Both the position numbers and the translations under genes were made by a program. DNA of 64,000 nt from Ceratothoa steindachneri (lineage: Eukaryota > Arthropoda > Malacostraca > Isopoda > Cymothoidae): contig OZ018329.1 in NCBI GenBank assembly GCA_963969495.1, positions 143,014,021-143,078,020 on the forward strand, given 5' to 3'. Positions 1 to 10,717 of the stretch are shown in pieces. The stretch's first letter is position 1. The number at the start of each line of letters is the position of its first letter. Under the pieces are notes generated by a model that made no database searches, was not told where the DNA came from, and saw only the letters and a list, made by a program, of their open reading frames with translations.

Positions 1-641
1 ACATATCAAAATAAGGATTTTCACTACATCACCCTTTTCTCTCTGCATTTTTTCTCTTTTAATTACAATCTATTTCATCAAATTTTACTCGAGTTCTTAA
101 AATTTTGCTCATCGTTTTACGTGCGCACTGAAGATGTGCCAATATCCTTCTGGGAATGATGTTTTGAAAACGTGAATCTCTAGTCTCTAGTAAATGTCGA
201 GAACTGCTTAAATTACCTTCCAAATTCAGCTTACAGTTTTTACGATAATACCATATGTACTACAGTTACTGCATTATTATATTTACTGTTATAATAGCAA
301 TAGCGTAGTTTCTCATGAGTGTGTCTTAAAGCAGTAGTTTCACCGTCCCAGCCGTTTGTCCTGTTTTATGCTTTCTTTATTCTGTCCAACCTAAAGTTAC
401 ATCCTCTTGACAATACCCCGTCATTGTTCTCTCTGTCTTTTACTTAGTATATCTTCCTCTGCATGGCACATCAGAGTAAAAATAAAAGTTACGATGTGGA
501 CATGTTTCAATTACATCCTTACATGAATAGTTGCAGCATTGGTATGGTTATTACATTGCATATAAATGTTAAAATGATGACAAGTGTTTATCCTGGCCGA
601 GAAAATTTGCCTTACCGAATATCGAATGAAATTTGCTAAAA
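1..641. other. No gene seen
   Basis: AT-rich sequence with no supported reading frame, RNA gene or element boundary. The equivalent in B is 25179-25820. Confidence 0.6.
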
Positions 642-884
642 TTAAACTTCGTTAGCCAAGAACGAAGCTAGAGTATAACAACATTTTGCTAAATCTGTCA
701 CAAACTGGGAAATACACTTAACTGAACGGAAAAACGAGTAGGATTTATTTGGAGTATTGTGACTAAGACCATAATTTACTGAGGCTGAAGTGTCATGGAC
801 CATTATATACGTTTCACTAATAGGTACGGTAAAATAAAAGTTGGAAGAGTGGTAAAAATGCAGGCAAAACATTTGTAGATACAT
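642..884 (-). pseudogene. Unrecognised coding relic, paralogue of 4536-4705
   Basis: An 80-residue frame, kept in copy B (25821-26063) with one residue change. Its N-terminal half resembles at protein level a second frame at 4536-4705: both have the pattern PI-x-E-x-YI-x-V followed by S-x-SV-x-YG-x-S. This similarity between two loci suggests both derive from one former coding sequence. The 4536-4705 frame runs into a piggyBac transposase relic, so the source may be a piggyBac-type element. The product is not recognised. The frame begins exactly at the TTAA where a MITE is inserted (884-887), so the insertion truncates it. Confidence 0.4.
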
Positions 885-887
885 TAA

Positions 888-1357
888 CCCTTAAAATACC
901 ACACTTTGGAAACTCAAAGCTTATTCATTACTCAAAGAATTTAATTTATAAAAGTCAGTTGAATTTCACTTATTTCAAAAGAAAATTTCTTTATCATAAA
1001 AAATATAAAATATTTACATAGTTATCTTACCCGTCTTTTGGAAATTTCATTGAAAGATGAGCTTTAAAAAGGCATTTAAATACATGGATTTAAGTTCGGA
1101 TGTAGGGTGTGGCAACAACGCATTGTTTTCCTCTTGTCTGCCCCAACATTCCCACCAAGTGGCTAACCTAGCAGTCTTTTTCATGACCGCAAGCAATTCC
1201 TTATGAACGCGCAAATGTACACATAACAAAAAAGTATTTTATAAATAAAGATATTGTTCTTAAAGTTCGGAGAGTATTAAACGCAAATATAATAGTCGTG
1301 GCATTAATAAAATGAAAGAAATATTTAAGGAATTATACTTTTTAGTTATTTTTAGGG
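888..1357. mobile_element. piggyBac-type MITE with TTAA target sites (copy A)
   Basis: The element is bounded by TTAA at 884-887 and 1358-1361. Its ends read CCCTTAAAATA and, on the opposite strand, CCCTAAAAATA, matching at 10 of 11 positions. TTAA duplications with ends starting CCC are the hallmark of piggyBac elements. At 470 bp it cannot encode a transposase, so it would be non-autonomous. The interior holds a 60-residue minus-strand frame (1047-1229) kept in B but not recognised. A paralogue of the left flank at about 4700 has an intact TTAA at the matching place, consistent with an empty site. The TIR match is short, so a chance pairing of TTAA sites is possible. Confidence 0.55.
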
Positions 1358-1551
1358 TTAAAAAAATAGAATTTAGTATGTATGTATGTACGGATATGTC
1401 TTAAAATATATACACACTCCTTTTACATGCTTCCTTTTCACATTTCTTGGATTGTATGGCATTTGTAGAAACATGAAACTAAATTAGCCGTTATCACACA
1501 GAATTTCTCTGGTCAAGACAGATCAACGCAGCTGTGCTTGATTTGAGGTGC

Positions 1552-2734
1552 TTTATTACCTTCTTCCCCCAGTTTAATAACGCTGCCCCGCGTCCAGGTG
1601 GCAGCCGTGTCCATCTTCTCCCTCGTGGAGTAAAAGAGAATCTCTCTTATTCGCCTCGACGATGCCTAAACTTATCAAGGTTCATATTTATTTACGCCGC
1701 GTCCGATATACCTTGGGAATCTCTCATAATTTCCTTCGTCTCGTCGATACCAAAAATATCAAGGTCCATGTTTGCTTAAGCCACGTCCGGTATTCCCTTG
1801 GGAGGCCATCGTGCGCGGAGCCCACTCTCGACCATGGCTGTGGCTTCTATTTAAGGTGATGTCTACAAATCATAAGCAGATAGAGAGAACCCGAGCTTCT
1901 TGCCGTCCAGATCTTAGTATCTGTCTCCCGTGAAGTGATCCCTTCGTCCTTGTGATCTTATCAGCAGATCATCCTCGTGTAATTCGCTCTGATCAGAGGA
2001 ATATTAAGGAAACCCGTTTATACCCCGGAAGATTGTCCGGGGTTTCTCTCGTCTCACTACATTGATTGATACTTCCTGCCATCCGCAGACGAATCTCCAT
2101 TTCGTGATTACTTCTCCCTGGAGCTGAGGTAATCTAAACCTCCTTCGGAGTCTCTCTGGACTCCTTCGCATCGAGAGCCCATCGACGAAGACCAGGCCAT
2201 TGGTCTTCTTGTTTCCAGTCCTAAGAAGAATTCCACATTTGGTGTAACGCCAATAGACTTGCTAAATATTTCATTCAATCTAACATATTGGATCATTTAT
2301 ATATTTTTCCTGACCAAGTTTACTTATTTTTGCCGGTCATGATATTCTTTTGTCGTACTATTAGTATATAAATTTCCATATTTATCTGTGCCCTTTTTCT
2401 TACTAATTGTATTAAAGTTTATTTTTGTAGAGGTGTTTATCTTTTGAATAACACTTGAGACGAACCAGGCAAGCGTATTCCCTTTTAAAGAGCCAACCTA
2501 TACTATAGCACTCTAAGTAGAAGGTCTTACCATTTTTTCCAATTCAATTGTGCCCGAGCGCAGCTCCGATAGTTGCTGTCTTGCGTACAGTAGTTTGTAT
2601 CTTTAGAGACCTTTTGGTCACACGCTTTCGTTCCTCGACACTATTGATAAAAGCAGGTCTCTATGCACAGTGGCACTTGACAATGCTGGCACCATACTGT
2701 TTTGTGTGTTTTAATATATATTTTAGCCGAGTTC
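1552..2734 (+). other. A-only segment with LTR-like features
   Basis: These 1183 bp are present in copy A and absent from B at 26730/26731. The junction shows only a CT microhomology and no target duplication, which favours deletion from B over insertion into A. Inside are two imperfect repeats of about 65-70 bp (about 1657-1725 and 1742-1806), both with 'atcaaggt', a 'cgtccg' core and 'ccttggga'. A TATA-like 'ctatttaagg' follows at about 1848. Upstream repeats followed by a TATA box fit a retrotransposon LTR, but no TG/CA ends, primer-binding site or coding region could be placed. Copy C is cut before this region. Confidence 0.35.
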
Positions 2735-2928
2735 TGTTCGTCCACAGCTTGCATTGAAGCTATATAATACTTCTATGAAATACCTATTTCTTGTAGTCCA
2801 TCAAAATAATTTACCGAAGATCGTGTTCATAGTTGATTTGAAGCATTATTCACTGAGTAACTAATGCCTGAGGAATAATTGTTTTGTCACTTCCATTGAA
2901 ATTTCTTTGAAAGAAGGCATATTTTGTA

Positions 2929-3738
2929 TACAGTCGACCCCACATACTCGCGGGAGATAGGGACCACGAACCCCTGCGAATATTGAAAAACCGCATATAG
3001 TTGACGCTAACCCCAAAACACCCCAAACCCTTCCCAAACATCGTAATAAGCTCCCCATATTAATTCAAGAAGTTATGTTTTGTCATGTTCATGAACACAT
3101 ACAATACGAAATAAAGTATTAGAAAACATTAAATTATTTTATTGTATGTTTACGCACCTGGAGATAGTTTTATTTTGATTGAAAAATTATGATTAATGAA
3201 TGATGATTGTAGATAATGCTGCCCCTGCAGTTCAATGATGACGATGGCAATGATGATGATATAACTGCACAGGGAAGCTGAGGAGGTTCTAATTATCCTC
3301 AAACTCCTGCTCAGTAAATACCTGAGGAGGAGGAGAAAAAGTTTCTCTAGAGGTGGAAGGAGTAGTTTGAGGGGTGGTTAGGGTTTCAGGCTTTTACTTG
3401 GGGTGAATAACACTGTAATAGGCAATTGCGATCGTTGCTCTTTCATGTTCTTTAGCATGTCCCAGTAAGGGCCCATAGCAAGATCGAGGCAATTTTGTGC
3501 CTTCATGGAACGAACCATGTGAGGGTCCAATCATTCCAAATCTGCCTGAACACTTTTAATTCTTCTCTAAAGATCGGCTAGCCTTAGTCAACCAACAGTT
3601 ATTTTTTACGACTATGTATGAAGGTTTCTGCGGATGTCTAGAAATGGCGCAAACTTTGAATTTTAAGGCATCCCAAAATTTTTCGCGGAGAGTTGAAAGC
3701 GCCGATGACGAATCGCGAATAGCCGAGGGTCGGCTGTA
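2929..3738 (-). mobile_element. Non-autonomous pogo/Tigger-type transposon (copy A)
   Basis: The element spans 2931-3736 and is flanked by TA at 2929-2930 and 3737-3738. The left end reads cagtcgaccc and the inverted right end cagccgaccctcgg, each followed by tcgcg or ttcgcg motifs typical of Tigger-like TIRs. TA duplications fit the Tc1/mariner-pogo superfamily. On the minus strand, two short frames remain: one with AMGPYWDMLKNMKEQ, and one ending FSPPPQVFTEQEFEDN and a stop, like the low-complexity C-terminal tail of a transposase. The catalytic domain is missing, so this is an 806-bp internally deleted copy that needed a transposase from elsewhere. Confidence 0.7.
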
Positions 3739-3856
3739 CAATCTAAATTTATCAGATGCTTGTTAAATGCATTGAGCATAGTAAGACTGCTAAAAGGCTT
3801 TTTTCACCATTTCATAGATTTTCTAAAACAGGTTTATATTGTAATCGATTATCGTA

Positions 3857-4535
3857 TCAGATTTCTTTATTTTTTGTCTGGTTCTGAGTTTTTGGCCCAA
3901 GTTTACTAACTTGCCTTCGTTTCGGTGGTACTCGTAATAATCTAATCTTTACACGTATCAAGTTGAGCATATTTTTGCCGTTTCTTTTTATTGTTCTACA
4001 CAGCTTCTTATTCTGATCAAGAAGGAAAGAGCACAAATCCAAGAATGTGTACGAATTATATGTATATAAAATACCCCAGATGGGCTTTTAAATTTAAAAG
4101 AAAATCATTTGAGGAATTAAAAGGACGTGGGAAATAAAAACGTAAAGCTCTCTTACTGATAAATTCTTCCATCTAAGAACTTTGTTCCGACTAGCGATTT
4201 GTCTCCATGCATATGTCTCATAGGATTTTTTAATTAAGAAAATATTCAAAATACTCATAAGGTTTACTTTCCGAGTTTAGAGCGACGTGCGCTTGGATGC
4301 CTGAACGGGCATTGTGAAATATGATTACGGGGAAGAAATTGGAGCTGCCATGCCTCGTTTCATCAATTAGATGATTTTCATAAATCATCGACTCTAATTC
4401 GTCATCGGATGAGTCTGAACTATTATTATCACTATCAGTTATTTCCAAATGAGAATCAAGTTCATAGTAGATATCCGAAGTTTTAGACGGGGTCGAACTA
4501 TTAGCGTTAATATACTTTTCTTTCGTATTCTTTAG
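3857..4535 (-). pseudogene. piggyBac transposase relic (copy A)
   Basis: Read on the minus strand, this begins with an acidic serine-rich stretch (SDSDNNSSDSSDDELES, 4390-4448) and ends its first frame with PYEYFEYFLN at 4230, resembling the start of the DDE_Tnp_1_7 domain (aromatic-rich 'yFelFfd'). After a frameshift, KVLRWKNLSVRELYVF (about 4135-4185) fits the 'RW-x-x-vTveElkaF' block that follows in the family. A third piece (3857-4042) has TIKRNGKNML, which may match the family's conserved 'NRKG' area. The catalytic aspartates were not found and most of the domain is missing. One stop codon separates this frame from an open frame upstream (4536-4705). Confidence 0.6.
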
Positions 4536-4574
4536 TTATTCACCTTGCACACATTGTACTTTTGGATTTGTGGG
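4498..4574. repeat. Direct repeat, left unit
   Basis: About 77 bp starting 'ctattagcgttaat' recurs with few changes at 4957-5034. The two lie about 460 bp apart and flank the frame at 4536-4705 and its upstream region. Equivalent pairs occur in B (from about 28493 and 28952) and in C. Confidence 0.75.
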
Positions 4575-4705
4575 ACTACGACCATAATATACTGAGAGTG
4601 AAGCGTCATAGACCCTAATATACATCTCACCGATAGGTCCTTTAAATGAAGGTTGGATGACTGGTAAAAATGGAAGCAAAACCTTTATAGCTACATTAAT
4701 ACGCA
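4536..4705 (-). pseudogene. Open frame upstream of piggyBac relic (copy A)
   Basis: A frame carrying EMYIRVYDA and then YYGRS-x-T-x-PKVQCVQGE ends at a stop (4536-4538) and continues in the same phase into the piggyBac relic. In B the equivalent is 28531-28719, in C 63590-63766. It is related to the frame at 642-884. Product unknown; it may be the extreme N-terminus or leader of the same element. Confidence 0.35.
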
Positions 4706-4956
4706 CATGTAATCATTTATCCAATCACCAGATATCCTATATACAGTATGTTAAGGTTTGGAAACTACTTTATTGCGGATTATAATTTTAAGATATGGGA
4801 ATCAAGGATTAAACTGAGTAATTCCTATTTGTATTTCCTTATTGAAACACTATTTCTGTTTAACAATTCGTTATATAATATTAATGAAATATTCAATATA
4901 TTGATTTTTCATCTTTGCAAAAGTAACACCACCTTGTTTTCTAGGACGCGGTCGCG

Positions 4957-5034
4957 CTATTAGCGTTAATGTACTTTTCTTTCGTACTCTTTAGTTATTC
5001 ACCTTGCACACATTGTACTTTTTGATGTGTGGGT
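4957..5034. repeat. Direct repeat, right unit
   Basis: Second unit of the pair described at 4498-4574. Such a pair can arise from a small tandem duplication or from two related element ends. Confidence 0.75.
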
Positions 5035-5308
5035 GCATTATATTTGAGCAGATTGTGTAATAATTAAAAAGAAGCAGTGATTTTAGTCCCTGCATTAACA
5101 CTAGATTAATAACTACGATCGAAATTCTAATTGCTAGTAAGATTGAATGGTGACATATAATGAAGGGAAGTGTTATGTGGCCAGCTAATGAATGGAAGAG
5201 AGGTAGGATTAGCTAATGAAAGAAAAAGCTGTGTGACTAAACACCATTCCATCATCTCAGAAGCATTGAATATTAATTCTGGTCTACATGCGTTTCTTAG
5301 GCCAAATC

Positions 5309-5715
5309 TTATTTGGTTGCTGATGGGTTATCCCGGGGAGTTGTATCAATCCTTATGTTCTTTTCTTTTTTCTCCCACGTAAGTTTTGAACCTTCTGCAT
5401 ACCACTTTGTATATTCAACGTACAAATATCTTTCAATGTATGTGTACCCTTTCCTAACATTTCCATATTGTTTAGAATTCACCGAATCCAAATCGTCTGG
5501 CAAAATGTACCTTTTCGTCTTTGCATCATTAAAAAAAAGAAAGAAATATTGTGATATTTGAAATCTTTTCGATTTTTAAAAATTCTTTCACTAAAGTCCT
5601 TTTCTACTATGAACCTATTTACCTTGCCCTGAGAATCACTGATGTAGATGTTTAACCTAGGGGCTCTCGATTCTATGTCCTTTACGGCAGCTGCCATAGG
5701 ATATAGCTGATACAC
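5309..5715 (-). pseudogene. Unrecognised coding relic with one frameshift (copy A)
   Basis: Two overlapping minus-strand frames join through a frameshift near an A/T run at about 5520-5535. The first (5479-5715) includes YPMAAAVKDIESRAPRL and NIYISDSQGKVNRF; the second continues with RYILPDDLDSVNS and GYTYIERYLYVEYTKW. Both are retained in all three copies, with most copy differences outside these blocks. The hydrophobic/charged pattern looks like a real former protein, roughly 130 residues. No family is recognised. It might belong to an adjacent transposon or be a processed fragment of a host gene. Confidence 0.4.
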
Positions 5716-6134
5716 GAGGGTAGGATCTCAGGTAGTCTCGACGTAAAAGAAAACGAATCTTAGATGAGATTAAATGGTGATAAAAGCTGTACCACGTTTT
5801 TGATTAGTAAATACCATTATTCTTTCTGATCTCTCGTTGTCAACATGTCAGGACATTTCAAAATGTAAATATTTAGAGATTAAATAACTTACCTTGATTT
5901 ATTACCTAATGTCCATGGGGCTTGATTCCCATCTAGAAACTGGAGATGCCTCTAATCACGAATATCCGAGAGCCGTGTTTGTTTTTTTGGCATCACTAAG
6001 ATGACATAAAGAACTACTATTAAACTCATAAAAAATAAAATTTGACTTAGCAGGCAGCATTGGCTGTCGAGAGTGGCAATTATGAATAAATAGTAAGCAA
6101 TCTAACCAGCAACAGCCATACATAGGAGAAATTA
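5716..6134. other. No gene; probable 3' flank of the LINE relic
   Basis: This lies downstream of the LINE reverse-transcriptase stop on the minus strand and may be its former 3' untranslated region. No poly(A) or microsatellite tail was located. Equivalents are 29711-30128 and 62171-62588. Confidence 0.3.
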
Positions 6135-6430
6135 CTAGTCAAAATCGCACCAAATCTTACCCAGATCTGAGTGAAGATGACGTTTAAAGGTGGTAACAAA
6201 TTCAGCGGATACAGCATATTCAGGCATCCCATTCCTAATATCAATGACTCTCACTGAGAAGAAACGTGTTCTAATATCAATGTTATCACGAGAAACGAAC
6301 AGCTTGAGAGAATGTCCCCTATTGTCTCTAATTAAATTTCTCACAGGTAGGTGATCGAGGTGAGGGTAAACCCTTTAAAACTTTCTCCCCCTAATCAGGT
6401 TAGCTCTAATCAATCTGCTTTTAATAGAGG
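6135..6430 (-). pseudogene. LINE reverse transcriptase, C-terminal fragment (copy A)
   Basis: The minus strand encodes the conserved tail that follows the reverse-transcriptase domain in many animal non-LTR retrotransposons. RGHSLKLF is followed by IDIRTRFFSVRVIDIRNGMP and then VTTFKRHL, fitting the usual pattern 'RGHslKLfk - R-x-FFs-RVid-WN-lP - svnsFK-rL'. Just upstream (about 6345-6430), SRLIRANLIRG in a shifted frame fits the preceding 'RRlRGDLI' block. Catalytic motifs are absent, so only the 3' end of a 5'-truncated LINE remains, as is usual for these elements. A CR1/L2- or Jockey-like source is likely. Confidence 0.8.
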
Positions 6431-6967
6431 CTAAGACTTAGTAGTTATCATTAGTTTCATACCTATAGTAAATCGTAAATACCAGCTATTTAATGTAGTT
6501 TAGCACTTGCTTTATCACTCCTCGTTGCATGTTCGTATTCTTCTCACACCTTGAACATTAACTTATCTCTTTGAATTGTTCTGACTATTGTGTTTCTTTT
6601 CTTATACTAGTGTGTCACTTTCATAAATTGATGTTCGCTTCAAAACACTCTCATGCCTAGTCAGGTAACCTGGCAAATATTGTTTGTGAATTAGTGGATA
6701 TAATGCTGCTATTAATGGTGATCTGATTTGGAATATATCGGAAAAGGGAAGCTCTCAAGGCTATTTTAAAGTGGAATTTTTTTCCTTCGACTGATAACGG
6801 AAATATTTTATCGAGAGCGAGACAGCCCAAATTTATTCAGCGAAAGCTCTACAGCTCTCCGTTTTCAGATTTTAATGTGATTCTATCCAACCTATTTCAT
6901 TTGCAAATAAACACCAGATATGCAGACTTCCTAAGAGTCAGTTAATTGCGCGATAAATAAATAAAAT
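6431..6967. other. No gene seen
   Basis: AT-rich. Upstream parts of the minus-strand LINE reverse transcriptase would be expected here, but no motif could be read, so the LINE is taken as 5' truncated. Confidence 0.4.
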
Positions 6968-7201
6968 TTGGCACGAAGTACCAAGCGTTTATTGGATGCA
7001 TCCAGGCTTCTAAATCACCACAAACAATACATTCGTCGAATATGTGACAACAATATGCTAAGGGGATCCCATGTTTCTTTTGGAAGGAAGAACCATGCTT
7101 ACACACATAAAATCTTCAAACTTCTTCTTCACCTTGCGAGATTGTACGAAGGAAGCTTTCAGCTTAGGAATTGCCCAGGAAAAGCGTGTAAAATAAATTA
7201 A
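6968..7201 (+). other. Unrecognised 77-residue frame (copy A)
   Basis: A basic frame open in A and in C (61098-61331, minus strand), but stopped in B by a CAA-to-TAA change. No family was recognised. Loss in one copy without other change suggests it is not under selection and may be chance. Confidence 0.2.
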
Positions 7202-8366
7202 TACATATAGCTTCAATTATAACAAGAATATGTATATTATACATAAAGATAAATTGTACATATAATTTACTTGTGTGGGCAATTATACTCCTTGTTATAT
7301 TACAGAGAGAATTTCTTTCTTGGTTCCTTAATTACCGAACATGAGCAGGCAACATAACTGAATACATTAAGGAGTAAAACCTGGACTTAATTTCTCTTGG
7401 TTATGTGGAAAATACTCGTAAAAGGGAAGATTGATATTCAATTTTCCATACATTTAGAGCTGATTTGGAGTGAGAGATCTCTTCCTCATTTACCCAACAA
7501 CGCTGTGATTAAGAGAGATGTGTGGATCTACAGCCTGTGTTATTTAATGTAGAAAACGAGTTGGACTGCAATAAAAAGGACTCTATGTCTAGGAGATTAG
7601 GAGAGCATCTCTTCTAAATTCGCCTCAATCGTGCTCTTATAAATGTGATTAATAGAGGTGTGCTTTCCGAAAGGATGGAAATGTTTACATTCCTGTTTGT
7701 TTTTAAGAGAAGATAGGGCATAATAAAAATATTTCTAACGATGAAGCAGGATACAATAATCAGAATAAAAGTTAACCTCAAAAAACAACATTAGTATTTT
7801 GTTATTTATTATAGAGTATATAAAAACAGAACTACCCGTTCACCATCTTACCTACTTCATAATTTGTGCAAATTCGAGCCAAATTATATCAATTACATGG
7901 TATACAACTGCATGTAATTTATGAAGGACATACTACTTATCGGCACTTTTAACGAAGGAGAGAATCAGAATTACTCAGGAGTAAGATCGATGTAGATCTA
8001 ACAAATCACAGATCAAAATTTAAGGAAAAAGAGAGCGAACACCATGAATCTTGACGCGCTAGGTAAAATAAATGCCTCCTAGAGTTTAGTAGCAAAATAG
8101 TGAAATGAAACTTATGATTAAATCAGGGAATGTAGAATGTAAAACTACAAAATTAATATATAAGTAACTAATTTACAATATGCAAATTTTGAAAAATAAA
8201 ATAAGGCAAAAGCATCAAAACATCCATATGTTACTTTAGCTCTAACGAATTTTAGACGAAAAGCGAAAAACAATTCGATCTTGGCTAATAATAATATTTT
8301 TTAATGATTATGCTGTTCAAGTTCATGAGTCTTCACATTAAACCTGTCCTTTCCCTAAGGTAAACC
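7202..8366. other. No gene seen
   Basis: AT-rich sequence with no supported gene, RNA or repeat boundary. Equivalents are about 31196-32360 in B and 59996-61097 in C. Confidence 0.5.
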
Positions 8367-9511
8367 TTGAGAAACGAGGTCAATTGTATATACAGATATT
8401 TCTTGGTAAATTTACGCCAACAAATTGGGAGAGGAAGATATAATGCAAATCTAATGAAAATCTCTTTTAAAACTCAAAGCGCTAAAAGGGATAAAACAAG
8501 AACAAATCGGAGACAGCAAATTATAACAATAAAAGATATACTAAAAAGAAGCAGAAAAATGATCATTAAGAGATTTAAGAAATTATATCAGTAATTATGA
8601 TACTCAATAAACCAGGATGTCTGCGACAAGTTATAAGAAAAAACATTATAAATTTTGAAAGCTTGATATATAATAAATCAAGTAAAAAAGATTTGTTAAC
8701 AATTGGGTTTATAAATGCTTGAGAGACTCGTCTTGGTAAACTTATAGGTGTGTTTAGAAAATGGTTCAGTTCAAATTAGAGAAAATCTCAAAGGCATAAT
8801 TCGATTTAATTATTTTTTTAAGTAACAAGGAAGACTTTACTAACCATAGATATTTAATATCTTATTAGCAACTGAAAATTTCCTTACATAGGTAGAGATA
8901 ATAAAGTCTTTTTATTAGCGACATGAAACATATTTATCTAAATCTAACAGCACTCGTTCCAGGCAAAGCTCGGAGATATCAATATTACTTATAATTAATT
9001 GATTGTTTAAATTTTATTTTAGGATCTACGGAAATATAATTTTTGTCTTAATAAACTTTGATTCGGTTCAAAGAGCCCTACTGAAAGAAGGAACTATATT
9101 AAATGCACTTGTACATAACTATAGAGTTATGCATATAGTCATTTATGCTGCACTTTCCCTTGTATCAAATACAAATATAAACGGAGGAAAAAAGCGCATA
9201 CCATCTGCTTGAAATTGTTGATAGAAGTCGCTCAGAAGATTTTCAACACCCATGTTAGCAACAGTCGGGAATTATACTTAATGGGAATGTTAAAGGCACC
9301 TTTTTTTTCTTATGATCCGTAGTTTTTGCCTGAAATCAAAAGAATTTGTACTAATATTATCCCAAACTTATTCTATCCTAACACAAGAAAGTCGCACATC
9401 CTGAAAAGGAAAAGTTTAAAGACTCAAATAATTAGCAACTCTCTTGCTGATCGATCAAATTTGGAAACAAGTACAGCAATAGGTAGAGCTAGGAGAGATT
9501 TTATCTCCTGA
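8367..9511 (+). pseudogene. LINE linker and reverse transcriptase relic (copy A)
   Basis: Three fragments lie in the order and spacing of an RTE-like or endonuclease-reverse-transcriptase LINE. At 8367-8594, RGRYNANLMK followed by RRQQIITIKDI and IIKRFKKLYQ fits the linker before the RT domain ('rnYn-nlI-... -qI-klkd-...-FYe-LYs'). About 147 codons later, FDSVQR (9003-9212) fits RT motif A, followed by a YRVMHIVIYAALS helix like 'yI-lik-iY'. At 9326-9511, AIGRARRDF fits the 'eI-rRIg-A--aF' block after the catalytic core. Between them F-S-Y-D near 9310 may be the eroded FADD box. Many stops and frameshifts are present. Single matches are weak; the colinear order is the main support. Confidence 0.5.
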
Positions 9512-9718
9512 CAAGTTCATTTATAAACTACAATAACAGAACAAATTTGCATGGAGAGAGTGGTAATAGAAGCGATATTCATCTAAGGTAAAAATAAACA
9601 GTATTTAATCATTGCATCTCACTAGGTTTAACTTAAACGTAGTCAAACTTAATAAAGGAATATTTTAGGAAACTGAGTAATACATGTTAGGAAGATCTTT
9701 CCTGAGTCTGAAAATTTG

Positions 9719-9772
<54 letters not shown>
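9719..9772. repeat. (TA)n(GA)n compound microsatellite (copy A)
   Basis: A TA tract runs directly into a GA tract. Length differs strongly from the B and C copies, as expected for slippage. Any reading frame through it is a translation artefact (alternating Y/I and R/E). Confidence 0.95.
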
Positions 9773-10339
9773 GCCCAAATTTCTTAAATAGAAATAGGAA
9801 ATACATAATCCTAGAAAAAGGAAAACTGATGGAAGAGAGGGAAAATTATCTTGACGGTATGGTTCATCCACTTGTTAGAGACTACCGATTGCGTCTTAAC
9901 TCGAGATACATTATATGGCCAGGAGATAGCCACTGATGTCGTCTAAGAAAGTCCGATCTACCAAGGTTCACGCAGTTTTCCTGCCCTGCAGCGGTGCAAA
10001 TGGCTAGAAGTCAAGAATCTGCCCAAGGTGCTGCAGGATAGAAGCTCGTTACGAAGTAAGATTCCTGGCTTCCATTTAAGTACTCGGCACTCGGGTCGGT
10101 CTTGCTCTTTCCATACCTAAATTCTAGAGAGTGAATCATCTAGCTAGTACTGCTATCACCAGAAGTTCAAGTGTGAAGTACAACGCATTGTGGCTTCCGT
10201 ATGAATAGAAGCAAATAACCTAAGCTCGTGTTTCCTCTAAGGGGGATCTTTAGTCTAATATCCGCACTTTCTGCTTAAAGCAACCCAAGAGCCTCCTGGT
10301 AAAGCCCGGTCCCTTACGGCAGCTAATAGTCTCACAACT
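9773..10339. other. GC-richer stretch, no gene assigned
   Basis: Base composition rises here relative to the flanking AT-rich DNA and stays raised to about 12.9 kb. No coding similarity was recognised on either strand. Equivalents are about 33782-34350 and 58045-58610. Confidence 0.4.
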
Positions 10340-10717
10340 GTGCTTAATCCGGCCAGTTCTGGAATTTTTTCATACTACAACTTTATAATTAACCATTCGG
10401 CATATGTACAAAAATGGCATCGTCTAGTTTGCAACAAAATTAAGAAAAACGTAACCTTATCTCATCAGAATTGTCAATACTCACTCCTGAAACACTATCC
10501 AGCCCCGTCTGGCCAAAATTGCAAACGGAATATAATAGATGCCATTCAAGCCTATGCCATCACTCGATGTCATATTTTCGACCACACCTATTATTTTCTT
10601 TTCTTTAACAGCTACAAGGGTTTATATTTCTTCTTTTTTTCCATTTGCCATCTCTCTGTTCGTTCATTCCTAATCTATGAATGCTCTAGGTTTAGTTTTA
10701 TAACTAAGGCGATATGA
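10340..10717 (+). other. Unrecognised 125-residue open frame (copy A)
   Basis: The longest open frame of the unit, also open in B (34351-34728). In C it is cut to 75 residues at 57817-58044. The second half is a run of aromatic residues encoded by TTT/TTC-rich DNA, as expected from composition rather than a membrane protein. No domain is recognised. Probably a chance frame. Confidence 0.2.

Noticed and set aside
7860..8366. Upstream endonuclease part of the LINE at 8367
   Set aside because: No endonuclease motif could be read in any frame.
10340..10717. 125-residue frame as a membrane-protein gene
   Set aside because: The aromatic run comes from a T-rich tract, the frame is shortened in copy C, and no domain is visible.
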